Shown: in pieces, positions 1 to 5,302 of the stretch
Layout of the letters: each line of letters starts with the position of its first letter
How positions within the stretch are numbered: the first letter of the stretch is position 1
Source: Gemmatimonadales bacterium
GTDB taxonomy: Bacteria; Gemmatimonadota; Gemmatimonadetes; Gemmatimonadales; GWC2-71-9
Length of the DNA: 7,566 bases
Assembly: GCA_030601605.1 (NCBI GenBank)
Contig: JAUVTI010000092.1
Span: 1-7,566 of the forward strand
Reading direction: 5' to 3'
Notes under the pieces: generated by a model
Told to the model about the DNA's origin: nothing
The model's database searches: none
The model's input: only the letters and a program-made list of their open reading frames with translations
Program-made: the position numbers and the translations under genes

Positions 1-138
1 CGATGGTTGCGGGGGACCGGGGGACGCCTCTCGGGCAGGGCTTCCGACTCAGCCACCCACACCCCGTACATCCCACCGCCCGCCCGACCCCACCCGGAAG
101 CCCTGCCTACGAGGCGCCCCGGTCCCCCTTGGCCTTCG
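1..138. repeat. Long imperfect inverted repeat (arms 1-46 and 95-138), left edge of window
   Basis: Read directly from the sequence. The left arm 1-46 matches the reverse complement of 95-138. Perfect blocks are 11-22 with 117-128 (12 bp, GGGGGACCGGGG), 25-30 with 111-116 (6 bp) and 34-46 with 95-107 (13 bp, GGCAGGGCTTCCG). A two-base bulge (24-25 region, GA) and a 3x3 internal loop (31-33 with 108-110) separate them. Pairing continues weakly to base 1, partly through G-T pairs (7, 8 and 9 with 132, 131 and 130). The enclosed loop, 47-94, is C-rich and about 48 nt. No U-tract follows the stem on the plus strand, so it is not a classical intrinsic terminator. It may be a dispersed palindromic element, a structured RNA, or the end of a repeat that continues outside the window. 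Confidence 0.8.
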
Positions 139-170
139 TAGGTCCGGGCATAAAGGTGCGCATCCAGCAT
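1..170 (-). CDS. Possible 5' part of a divergent gene, product unknown
   Basis: On the minus strand an ATG at 170-168 opens a frame that stays open for 56 codons to the left edge. GGAGGG (complement of 176-181) lies 5 nt upstream, the best Shine-Dalgarno spacing seen in this part of the window. The peptide begins MLDAHLYARTYEGQGGPGR and becomes rich in Gly, Arg and Pro. I recognise no domain in it. Against a real gene: the whole frame runs through both arms of the 1-138 inverted repeat, and its third-position GC looks lower than in the neighbouring genes. If real, it is divergent from the operon, and the interval 171-351 would be a shared promoter region. If not, the frame is a by-product of a GC-rich repeat. 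Confidence 0.22.
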   Translation of the reverse strand, partial: MLDAHLYARTYEGQGGPGRLVGRASGWGRAGGGMYGVWVAESEALPERRPPVPRNH

Positions 171-223
171 GTGAGCCCTCCAGCTTCGCCTCGGTCGACC
201 TTTCCCGGGACCGCGCGTGCGTT

Positions 224-322
224 GGGGGAACGGGGAAGATCTTGCGGTCCGCAGGCCTAAGGGGTCCCGCAACTCCCTGCGGCGTCGGAAGCCATGCTGA
301 GAAGACTTCCCCCCGTTCCCCC
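224..322. repeat. Second long imperfect hairpin (arms 224-243 and 302-322)
   Basis: GGGGGAACGGGG (224-235) is perfectly complementary to 311-322. After a CC bulge (309-310), AAG (236-238) pairs with CTT (306-308), and after bulged A239, TCTT (240-243) pairs with AAGA (302-305). That is 19 bp in all with two small bulges. Inside it, CCGCAGG (249-255) is perfectly complementary to CCTGCGG (276-282), with an alternative pairing of TTGCGG (242-247) and CCGCAA (267-272). The right foot ends 29 nt before the first ATG of the operon. A regulatory leader or a mobile palindromic repeat are both possible; no U-tract follows. Confidence 0.7.
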
Positions 323-338
323 GCAATCCCGCGGCGAT

Positions 339-344
339 TGTAAC
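339..344 (+). promoter_or_regulatory. Possible -10 element for a leaderless operon transcript
   Basis: TGTAAC at 339-344 matches the TATAAT consensus at four of six positions. A start about 7 nt downstream would fall at 350-352, on the ATG itself, consistent with the absence of a Shine-Dalgarno in front of that gene. The -35 region, about 17 nt upstream (TTCCCC, 316-321), is poor and lies in the right arm of the hairpin. This is a weak, inference-level call. Confidence 0.2.
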
Positions 345-351
345 TTGCACT

Positions 352-1032
352 ATGCACACGCGCACGATCCCGATCTTCCCCTTGCCGCTGGTCCTCTTCC
401 CGGGCGAATCGCGGCCGCTCCACATCTTCGAGCCGCGCTACCGCCAGATGCTGGGCGACTGCCAGGCGGGAGACGGCAGGTTCGGGATCTCGCACGTCAC
501 CCCCACACCGTACACGGATCCCGCTCCCTCGCCTGGCGCGGTGGGATGCCTGGTGTTCATCGACTCCGTGCAGTCCCTCCCCGAGGGCAGGTTCAACATC
601 CTCGTGCAGGGTGAGGAGCGCTTCCTGCTCCGGACCTACGTTGAGACGGATCGGCTCTACCGAGTGGGAGTCGTGGAATCGTTCCAGGACGAGCCGTTCG
701 ACAGCGATGAGGTGGTAGAGCTGGCCACGGAGGTCCGCCGCGGGTACGAGCGGTACGCCAGCATCGCCGCCTCCGGCAGCGACGCACTGCGAGCCTCGCC
801 GGATCTCCCCGATGATCCCATGGAGCTCTCGTTCCGCGTCGCCGCGGCGCTGGATGTCGGCCCGATGGTCAAGCAGGGACTGCTCGAGCTGCGCCGGCCC
901 AGTGACCGGCTGCGGCGCCTGACGATCGTTCTGGACGAGCTCGGCCGCGATGCGATGGACAGCGCGGCCCGGCGCGAGCAGGCGAAGGGAAACGGTAAGA
1001 GCGGCCGTCCACACACAGAGCTGCGCGATTAG
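352..1032 (+). CDS. LON peptidase substrate-binding (PUA-like) domain protein
   Basis: The 226-aa protein consists of a Lon N-terminal-type domain only. Visible signatures are FPLPLVLFPGE (9-19), LHIFEPRYRQM (23-33) and the core strand GRFNILVQGEERF (79-91), followed by a helical part (about 120-202) and a charged, probably disordered tail (205-226). There is no AAA+ ATPase and no Ser-Lys protease domain, so it is not a Lon protease; this stand-alone family, about 190-230 aa, is widespread and its role is poorly defined, presumably binding unfolded protein or peptide. ATG 352 fits because the conserved domain starts about eight residues later. No Shine-Dalgarno is visible, so a leaderless or structure-dependent start is possible. 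The stop at 1030-1032 is one base before the glcD start, which makes it the first gene of the run. Confidence 0.9.
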   Translation: MHTRTIPIFPLPLVLFPGESRPLHIFEPRYRQMLGDCQAGDGRFGISHVTPTPYTDPAPSPGAVGCLVFIDSVQSLPEGRFNILVQGEERFLLRTYVETDRLYRVGVVESFQDEPFDSDEVVELATEVRRGYERYASIAASGSDALRASPDLPDDPMELSFRVAAALDVGPMVKQGLLELRRPSDRLRRLTIVLDELGRDAMDSAARREQAKGNGKSGRPHTELRD

Positions 1033-1033
1033 C

Positions 1034-2458
1034 ATGACGATCCCGGCCGGTGTGCTTGCAGCCCTTTCGGCGATCGTGGGACCCGGTTGGGTCCGGCAGA
1101 GCGACGCCGAGCTGGAGACATACGCGGGAGACGGGCTGCCGACACACCGCAGCCGACCCGGGGCGGTCGTCATCCCCGGAACCCGCGAGGAGGTCATCCG
1201 GATCGTCCGGGAGCTGGCGAGCCACAGCATCCCGTTCGTGGCTCGTGGCGCCGGTACGGGCTTGTCCGGAGGCGCTCTCGCCTCCGACGACGCCGTGCTC
1301 GTCGTCCTCACCCGGCTCACCCGCATCCTCGAGGTGGATCCGGCGAACCGCCTGGCGGTCGTGGAGCCGGGCGTCGTCAACGTGCGGCTCTCGGCCGCGG
1401 CCGCGCCCCACGGACTGCACTATGCGCCGGATCCTTCGAGCCAGACCGTATGCACCATCGGCGGCAACGTGGCCGAGAACGCGGGCGGGCCGCACTGCCT
1501 CAAGTACGGGGTCACGACCAACCACGTGCTCGAGTTGGAGGTGGTGTTGCCCGACGGCGGCGTGGCCACCCTGGGCTCCCGCAATGGGGAGCCGTGGGGC
1601 CCCGACCTGGTCGGGCTCTTCGTGGGCAGCGAGGGTCTGTTCGGCATCGCCACCCGCATAACGGTGCGCCTGACTCCGGTGCCCACCGCGGTACGTACGC
1701 TGCTCGCAGACTTCGCCGCGCTGCGCACGGCCGGTGAGGCAGTCTCGGCCATCATCCGGTCGGGCCTCGTGCCTGCGGCGCTCGAGATGATGGATCGCAA
1801 CTGCATCGGCGTAGTGGAAGCATCGATCTACGCTGCGGGCTATCCGACTGACGCAGCCGCCGTGCTGCTCGTCGAGCTTGACGGCGCCGACGAAGGCGCC
1901 GTAGCCGCCGAGTGCGCGGAGGTCGAGCTGCTGCTGCGCGAGAGTGGCGCGCGCACCGTGCGGGTGGCACGCGACGAGGCCGAGCGCACCCGGCTGTGGC
2001 AGGGACGCAAGAAGGCGTTCGGCGCACTGGGCCGGCTCAGCTCCGATCTCGTGGTGCAGGACACGGTCGTGCCTCGCTCGGCCCTCCCGGACGTGCTCGA
2101 GCAGCTGGAGGCGATCGGAAACGAGCTGGGGATCAATGTGGCCAACGTGTTCCACGCCGGCGACGGAAACCTGCACCCCAACATGGCCTTCGACGGCAGC
2201 GACGAGGCGGCGGTAGAGCGCGTAGAGCGCGCCTCGGCGGCCATCATGAAGGTGTGCGTCGCAGCCGGGGGGACCATCACCGGCGAGCATGGAGTCGGGT
2301 CCGACAAGCGCCGCTACATGTCGCTCATGTTCGACGCCGACACGCTGGGCGCCATGCACGCCGTTCGACTCGTGTTCGACCCTGCGGAGATCTCCAACCC
2401 CGGCAAGGTGCTCCCGGCCCACGCCTGCCGCGAGTGGAAGATGGGGGTGGCATCGTGA
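1034..2458 (+). CDS. glcD: Glycolate oxidase subunit GlcD, FAD-linked oxidase
   Basis: The 474-aa protein is the catalytic FAD subunit of glycolate oxidase (glycolate to glyoxylate). It has a PCMH-type FAD domain followed by an FAD-oxidase C-terminal domain. Signatures: pyrophosphate loop VARGAGTGLSGG (69-80), the block starting DPSSQ and ending GGNVAENAGG (133-152), GSEG (198-201), LEMMD (250-254), metal-binding histidines in HAGDGNLHP (374-382) and GEHGVG (417-422), and the terminal NPGK (455-458). Order and spacing closely follow E. coli GlcD. A start at 950 would add 28 Arg-rich residues that overlap the previous gene, so ATG 1034 is preferred, 1 nt after the upstream stop; its ribosome site is weak. 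GlcE and GlcF downstream argue for glycolate rather than D-lactate, although a broader 2-hydroxyacid range is possible. Confidence 0.96.
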   Translation: MTIPAGVLAALSAIVGPGWVRQSDAELETYAGDGLPTHRSRPGAVVIPGTREEVIRIVRELASHSIPFVARGAGTGLSGGALASDDAVLVVLTRLTRILEVDPANRLAVVEPGVVNVRLSAAAAPHGLHYAPDPSSQTVCTIGGNVAENAGGPHCLKYGVTTNHVLELEVVLPDGGVATLGSRNGEPWGPDLVGLFVGSEGLFGIATRITVRLTPVPTAVRTLLADFAALRTAGEAVSAIIRSGLVPAALEMMDRNCIGVVEASIYAAGYPTDAAAVLLVELDGADEGAVAAECAEVELLLRESGARTVRVARDEAERTRLWQGRKKAFGALGRLSSDLVVQDTVVPRSALPDVLEQLEAIGNELGINVANVFHAGDGNLHPNMAFDGSDEAAVERVERASAAIMKVCVAAGGTITGEHGVGSDKRRYMSLMFDADTLGAMHAVRLVFDPAEISNPGKVLPAHACREWKMGVAS

Positions 2459-2841
2459 GCCGAGTGCCCACGCGCTGGCTGTCCCTGTTCCATGACCAGC
2501 TGCAGACCGCCGAGGAGCGGGCCCAGCTCGCGCAGCAGCAGATCGAGGAGGACGACGGCACCCGCGCCCTGCAGCAGGCCTACCCCGCGGTCATTTCCGC
2601 CGCCACCGTCCGCGTGTGGATCGCCGCGCCGCCGTGGCTCCATCCGCTCGGCGCCGAGGGGCTGCAGCGGCACGTGCGGGACAACCTGCCGAGCCTGTTC
2701 GCGGCATTGGTGGAGATGGACGTGCAGCAGGCGCTCACGAGCCCGTGGCAGGCGAGTGACGCGGCGCCCTACGTCAGCGAGGCCGTCGAGTACGTGACCC
2801 AAACGCGAGAGCGCTACGAGCAGTGGCTGAAAGAGGAATGA
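2455..2841 (+). CDS. Uncharacterised 128-aa helical protein between glcD and glcE
   Basis: I do not recognise this protein. A GTG at 2455 overlaps the glcD stop as GTGA, with a G-rich possible ribosome site at 2443-2450. Its TGA (2839-2841) overlaps the glcE ATG as ATGA, so translation is probably coupled on both sides. The sequence begins MSRVPTRWLSLFHDQLQTAE and looks all-alpha. Likely helices are about 6-33 (Gln/Glu-rich and charged), 35-57, 66-89 and 103-126, the last ending YEQWLKEE. There is no signal peptide, membrane span, cysteine cluster or catalytic motif. Length and four-helix layout recall HEPN-like folds, but the RxxxxxH motif of that group is not evident, so this is only a structural guess. 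Position suggests an accessory or assembly factor for the glycolate oxidase complex. Confidence 0.85.
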   Translation: MSRVPTRWLSLFHDQLQTAEERAQLAQQQIEEDDGTRALQQAYPAVISAATVRVWIAAPPWLHPLGAEGLQRHVRDNLPSLFAALVEMDVQQALTSPWQASDAAPYVSEAVEYVTQTRERYEQWLKEE

Positions 2842-4043
2842 CCATCGTCCACCGCATCCGCTCTCTCGTGGGGACGGACGCGGTGCTCGAAACGGACGGC
2901 ACCGGGCTGCCCCGGGTGGCTCCGCGCTCGGAAGAGGAGGCGGCGTTGGTCCTGCGTACCGCGTCTGAAGCGGGTTGGCGGGTGCGAGTCGAGGGCGCAC
3001 GCAGGTGGTCGCCGGACGATGCGCCGGCGGACCTCGCGCTCACTACGCAGCGTCTCTCGGAGATCACGTTCCTCGACCCCGCCGACCTCGTGGCGACCGC
3101 GCAGGCCGGAGTCGCGTGGGACGACCTGCGTGGCGCACTGGCCGATCAGGGCGCATGGGCCGCGCTGGACCCGCCGGGGACGGGACGCTCCGTCGGCTCC
3201 GTCGTGGCCACCGCCACCGCCGGCCCGTTGCGCGGCGGCTTCGGCAACGTGCGCGACCACGTGCTGGGACTCACACTCGTGACCGGTGACGGCCGCGTCG
3301 TTCGGCCCGGCGGTCGCGTCGTGAAGAACGTCGCCGGGTTCGACCTGGCAAAACTCGCCACCGGCAGCTTCGGCGCCTTCGGAGTAGTCACCTCGGTCAC
3401 GTTGCGGCTGCGCGCGGTGCCCAGGGCCGACATGACGCTCGTGGCGACGGGAACGCGCGACGGCCTGCTCGGCGCCGCGCGCCGGATACTCGGTGCAGGC
3501 ATCACGCCCGGCGCGCTCGAGCTAGTTGCCCCCGCCGCGGCGCAGGCAGCGGACTGGGCGCTCGCGATTCGCCTGATCGGGGCCGATGCCGAGGTGCAGG
3601 CTACGCGCAACGCCGTGGGCGGAGCCGCTGCGCTCGGGTTCGCCGAGCTTCCGGCGCATGAATCGGCCCGGCTGTGGAGCGACATCCTTGCCGGCGCAGA
3701 GTCCGGCCCGACCACCGTCCGCCTTGGCACCCTTCCCTCGGCGCTGGACGACGCTCTCGACCTCGTGGCACACCATCTGCCGGAGGCCTGGCTCTCGGCC
3801 ACCGTCGGAAGCGGGACGATCCGCTGGAGCGGCGATACGACTCACGACAGGGTGAAGCTGCTGCGCCATCAGGCCGCCCAGCAGGAGATCCCGCTCACGC
3901 TGGAGCGGGCTCCCTGGCCCATGCGCGAATCCCTCGGGCATTTCGGAGCGTACCGCGAGGGCGTGGGTCGGCTGGTCGGGCAGCTGCGCCGCGCATTCGA
4001 CCCTCACGGCACGCTGGTGGTGCCGGTGGACGCAGTCGCGTGA
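2838..4043 (+). CDS. glcE: Glycolate oxidase subunit GlcE, FAD-binding domain protein
   Basis: The 401-aa second FAD-domain subunit of glycolate oxidase. The diagnostic core is GRSVGSVVATATAGP (116-130), GFGNVRDHVLG (134-144), VVKNVAGFDLAKL (161-173) and GSFGAFGVVTSVTLRL (176-191), matching GlcE, not a second GlcD. It lacks the GlcD HAGDGN and GEHG metal motifs, as expected. Two oddities: the early loop where GlcE and GlcD normally carry a glycine-rich phosphate-binding stretch reads VRVEGARRWSPDDAP (49-63), and the end reads FDPHGTLVVPVDAVA (388-401 approximately) instead of the usual FDPxGxxNPGR tail. ATG 2838 gives an ATGA overlap with the preceding gene; the purine-rich AAAGAGGA abuts it directly, too close for a normal Shine-Dalgarno. 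GTG 2823 is an alternative start. Somewhat longer than the roughly 350-aa E. coli GlcE. Confidence 0.93.
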   Translation: MTIVHRIRSLVGTDAVLETDGTGLPRVAPRSEEEAALVLRTASEAGWRVRVEGARRWSPDDAPADLALTTQRLSEITFLDPADLVATAQAGVAWDDLRGALADQGAWAALDPPGTGRSVGSVVATATAGPLRGGFGNVRDHVLGLTLVTGDGRVVRPGGRVVKNVAGFDLAKLATGSFGAFGVVTSVTLRLRAVPRADMTLVATGTRDGLLGAARRILGAGITPGALELVAPAAAQAADWALAIRLIGADAEVQATRNAVGGAAALGFAELPAHESARLWSDILAGAESGPTTVRLGTLPSALDDALDLVAHHLPEAWLSATVGSGTIRWSGDTTHDRVKLLRHQAAQQEIPLTLERAPWPMRESLGHFGAYREGVGRLVGQLRRAFDPHGTLVVPVDAVA

Positions 4044-5302
4044 CGGCGAGCCTTGCCGCGGGACTCGAGCCGTGTGTCCACTGCGGGTTCTGCCTGCAGA
4101 GCTGTCCCACCTATCTGGTCACGGGCGACGAGTCGGACAGCCCGCGCGGCCGCATCGTGTTGCTGCAGGGGTTGTCCGCCGGGCGCATCGACCCTCGGGA
4201 CCAAGCGCTCACCAAGCACCTCGACCGCTGCCTCGGCTGCCTCGCATGCGAGCCGGTGTGTCCCTCCGGTGTGAGCTACGGGCCGGCGCTCGAGCGGGCG
4301 CGCCACCTGCTCACGCGCACTCGGGGCATTCCGCTCTCGGTGCGGCTCGTCCACACCGTGATGGCGGAGCGCCGACTGGGACAGCTGCTCTTCCCCGTTG
4401 CGCGAGCCGCACGGTGGGCGGCCGGTCTATTCGCGGGACGCTCCCGCTTCGGACTCGCTCTCGGAATGCTGGCCGCCACCCGGCCCACCCGTCCCGACAC
4501 CAATGGAAAGCGATCGCCACCGGCCACCGATGCCGGTTGCCGCGGCACCAAGCCCGCCGGCCGCGCCGTGGTGCTGCGCGGCTGCATAATGGACGGCCTG
4601 TTCTCACACGTGCATCGGGCCACGGAGCGGGTACTCTCCGCCAACGGGTTCGAGCTCGTGGAAGCACCCGCCCAGGTCTGCTGTGGCGCGCTGCACACCC
4701 ACGCGGGGCAGCACGATGAGGCGCTGGCCCTGGCCCGGCGCAACGTCGCGGCGTTCGATGCGCTCGACGACGATACGGTGATCGTGGCCAACGCCGCCGG
4801 CTGCGGAGCGATGCTCAAGGAGTACGGCCGGCACCTCGCCGGTGACCCTCTGGCTCGCCGCGCCGAGACGCTCGCGGCGCGGGTGCGCGACGTGAGCGAA
4901 GTGTTGGTGGAGCGCGGCCCCCGTCGTGGAGCGTCGCTGGGCCTGCGGGTCGCATACGATCCGCCGTGCCACCTGCTGCACGCGCAGGGCGTGGCCCGCG
5001 AGCCCGTGGCCATGCTCGACGCGGTAGACGGCATCGAGCGCGTGGGCCACGAGGATGCGGATTTGTGTTGCGGCAGCGCCGGGAGTTACTCGCTGGCTCA
5101 GCCGGCGCTCTCGGGCGCGGTACTCACGCGCAAGATCGAGACGCTACTCGCGGCGCGGCCCGATGTCGTAGCTACCGGGAACCCCGGCTGCGCCATGCAG
5201 ATCGGCGCGGGACTGCTGGCCGCCGGTGAGTCCATCCCCGTGGTGCACCCCGTCGAGATACTGGACTGGTCGTATGAGCGCGCGGGGTTCTATGCCGGGT
5301 GA
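4040..5302 (+). CDS. glcF: Glycolate oxidase iron-sulfur subunit GlcF
   Basis: The 420-aa iron-sulfur subunit carries electrons from GlcD/GlcE toward the membrane quinone pool. Two [4Fe-4S] motifs of the CxxCxxCxxxCP type are visible, with cysteines at 12, 15, 18, 22 and 64, 67, 70, 74. Two CCG (DUF224) domains follow: GC at 181-182, CCGALHTHAGQ (214-224) and GCG at 254-256, then PPCHLLHAQG (308-317), CCGSAGSYSL (343-352) and NPGC (381-384). A less conserved, Pro/Arg-rich linker covers about 146-175. A start at 3674 would add 122 residues over glcE and is rejected. GTG 4040 puts the first cysteine at residue 12, gives a GTGA overlap with glcE, and has GGTGGA (4025-4030) 9 nt upstream. All key cysteines are present. 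Confidence 0.96.
   Translation: MTASLAAGLEPCVHCGFCLQSCPTYLVTGDESDSPRGRIVLLQGLSAGRIDPRDQALTKHLDRCLGCLACEPVCPSGVSYGPALERARHLLTRTRGIPLSVRLVHTVMAERRLGQLLFPVARAARWAAGLFAGRSRFGLALGMLAATRPTRPDTNGKRSPPATDAGCRGTKPAGRAVVLRGCIMDGLFSHVHRATERVLSANGFELVEAPAQVCCGALHTHAGQHDEALALARRNVAAFDALDDDTVIVANAAGCGAMLKEYGRHLAGDPLARRAETLAARVRDVSEVLVERGPRRGASLGLRVAYDPPCHLLHAQGVAREPVAMLDAVDGIERVGHEDADLCCGSAGSYSLAQPALSGAVLTRKIETLLAARPDVVATGNPGCAMQIGAGLLAAGESIPVVHPVEILDWSYERAGFYAG

Larger units (their letters stand above)
139..351. other. Non-coding leader region upstream of the operon
   Basis: No plus-strand frame here looks like protein. A short frame covering 3-260 reads as low-complexity Pro/Arg/Ser sequence that does not resemble any family and runs through the inverted repeat. 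The stretch holds the second long hairpin (224-322), an 8-bp palindrome AAGATCTT at 236-243, and a possible -10 box close to the first gene. No ribosome-binding site precedes the ATG at 352, where the upstream bases are GTAACTTGCACT. I see no tRNA or other recognisable RNA gene. Confidence 0.6.

Noticed and set aside
1..138. Intrinsic terminator
   Set aside because: The stem is long but not followed by a T-run on the plus strand; bases after 138 are TAGGTCCGGG.
3..260. 85-aa plus-strand frame at the left edge
   Set aside because: Pro/Arg/Ser-rich, no motif, runs across both arms of the inverted repeat, and ends before the first gene in a region without coding features.
286..297. Direct repeat of CGGAAGCC between 95-102 and 286-293
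   Set aside because: Only eight bases match exactly and the flanks differ; too short to call a repeat family.
171..351. T-box or similar riboswitch on the minus strand
   Set aside because: Hairpins and G-rich stretches suggested it, but no T-box sequence (such as the TGGNACC bulge) or other recognisable riboswitch core was found.
950..1033. 28-residue N-terminal extension of GlcD
   Set aside because: It overlaps the LON-domain gene in another frame, is Arg-rich, and is not part of the GlcD family; ATG 1034 follows the upstream stop directly.
49..2422. Long minus-strand open frames (49-1380 and 869-2422) opposite the LON-domain gene and glcD
   Set aside because: They lie antisense to genes with clear family motifs, and their translations are Arg/Ala/Pro/His-rich with no recognisable motif. 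GC-rich coding DNA commonly leaves stop-free antisense frames.
2455..2841. Toxin or HEPN nuclease function for the 128-aa protein
   Set aside because: Length and helix content are compatible, but the catalytic RxxxxxH-type motif is not evident and no partner antitoxin is adjacent.
3674..4039. 122-residue N-terminal extension of GlcF
   Set aside because: It overlaps the glcE 3' end and has no family similarity; the first Fe-S cysteine is properly placed from GTG 4040.
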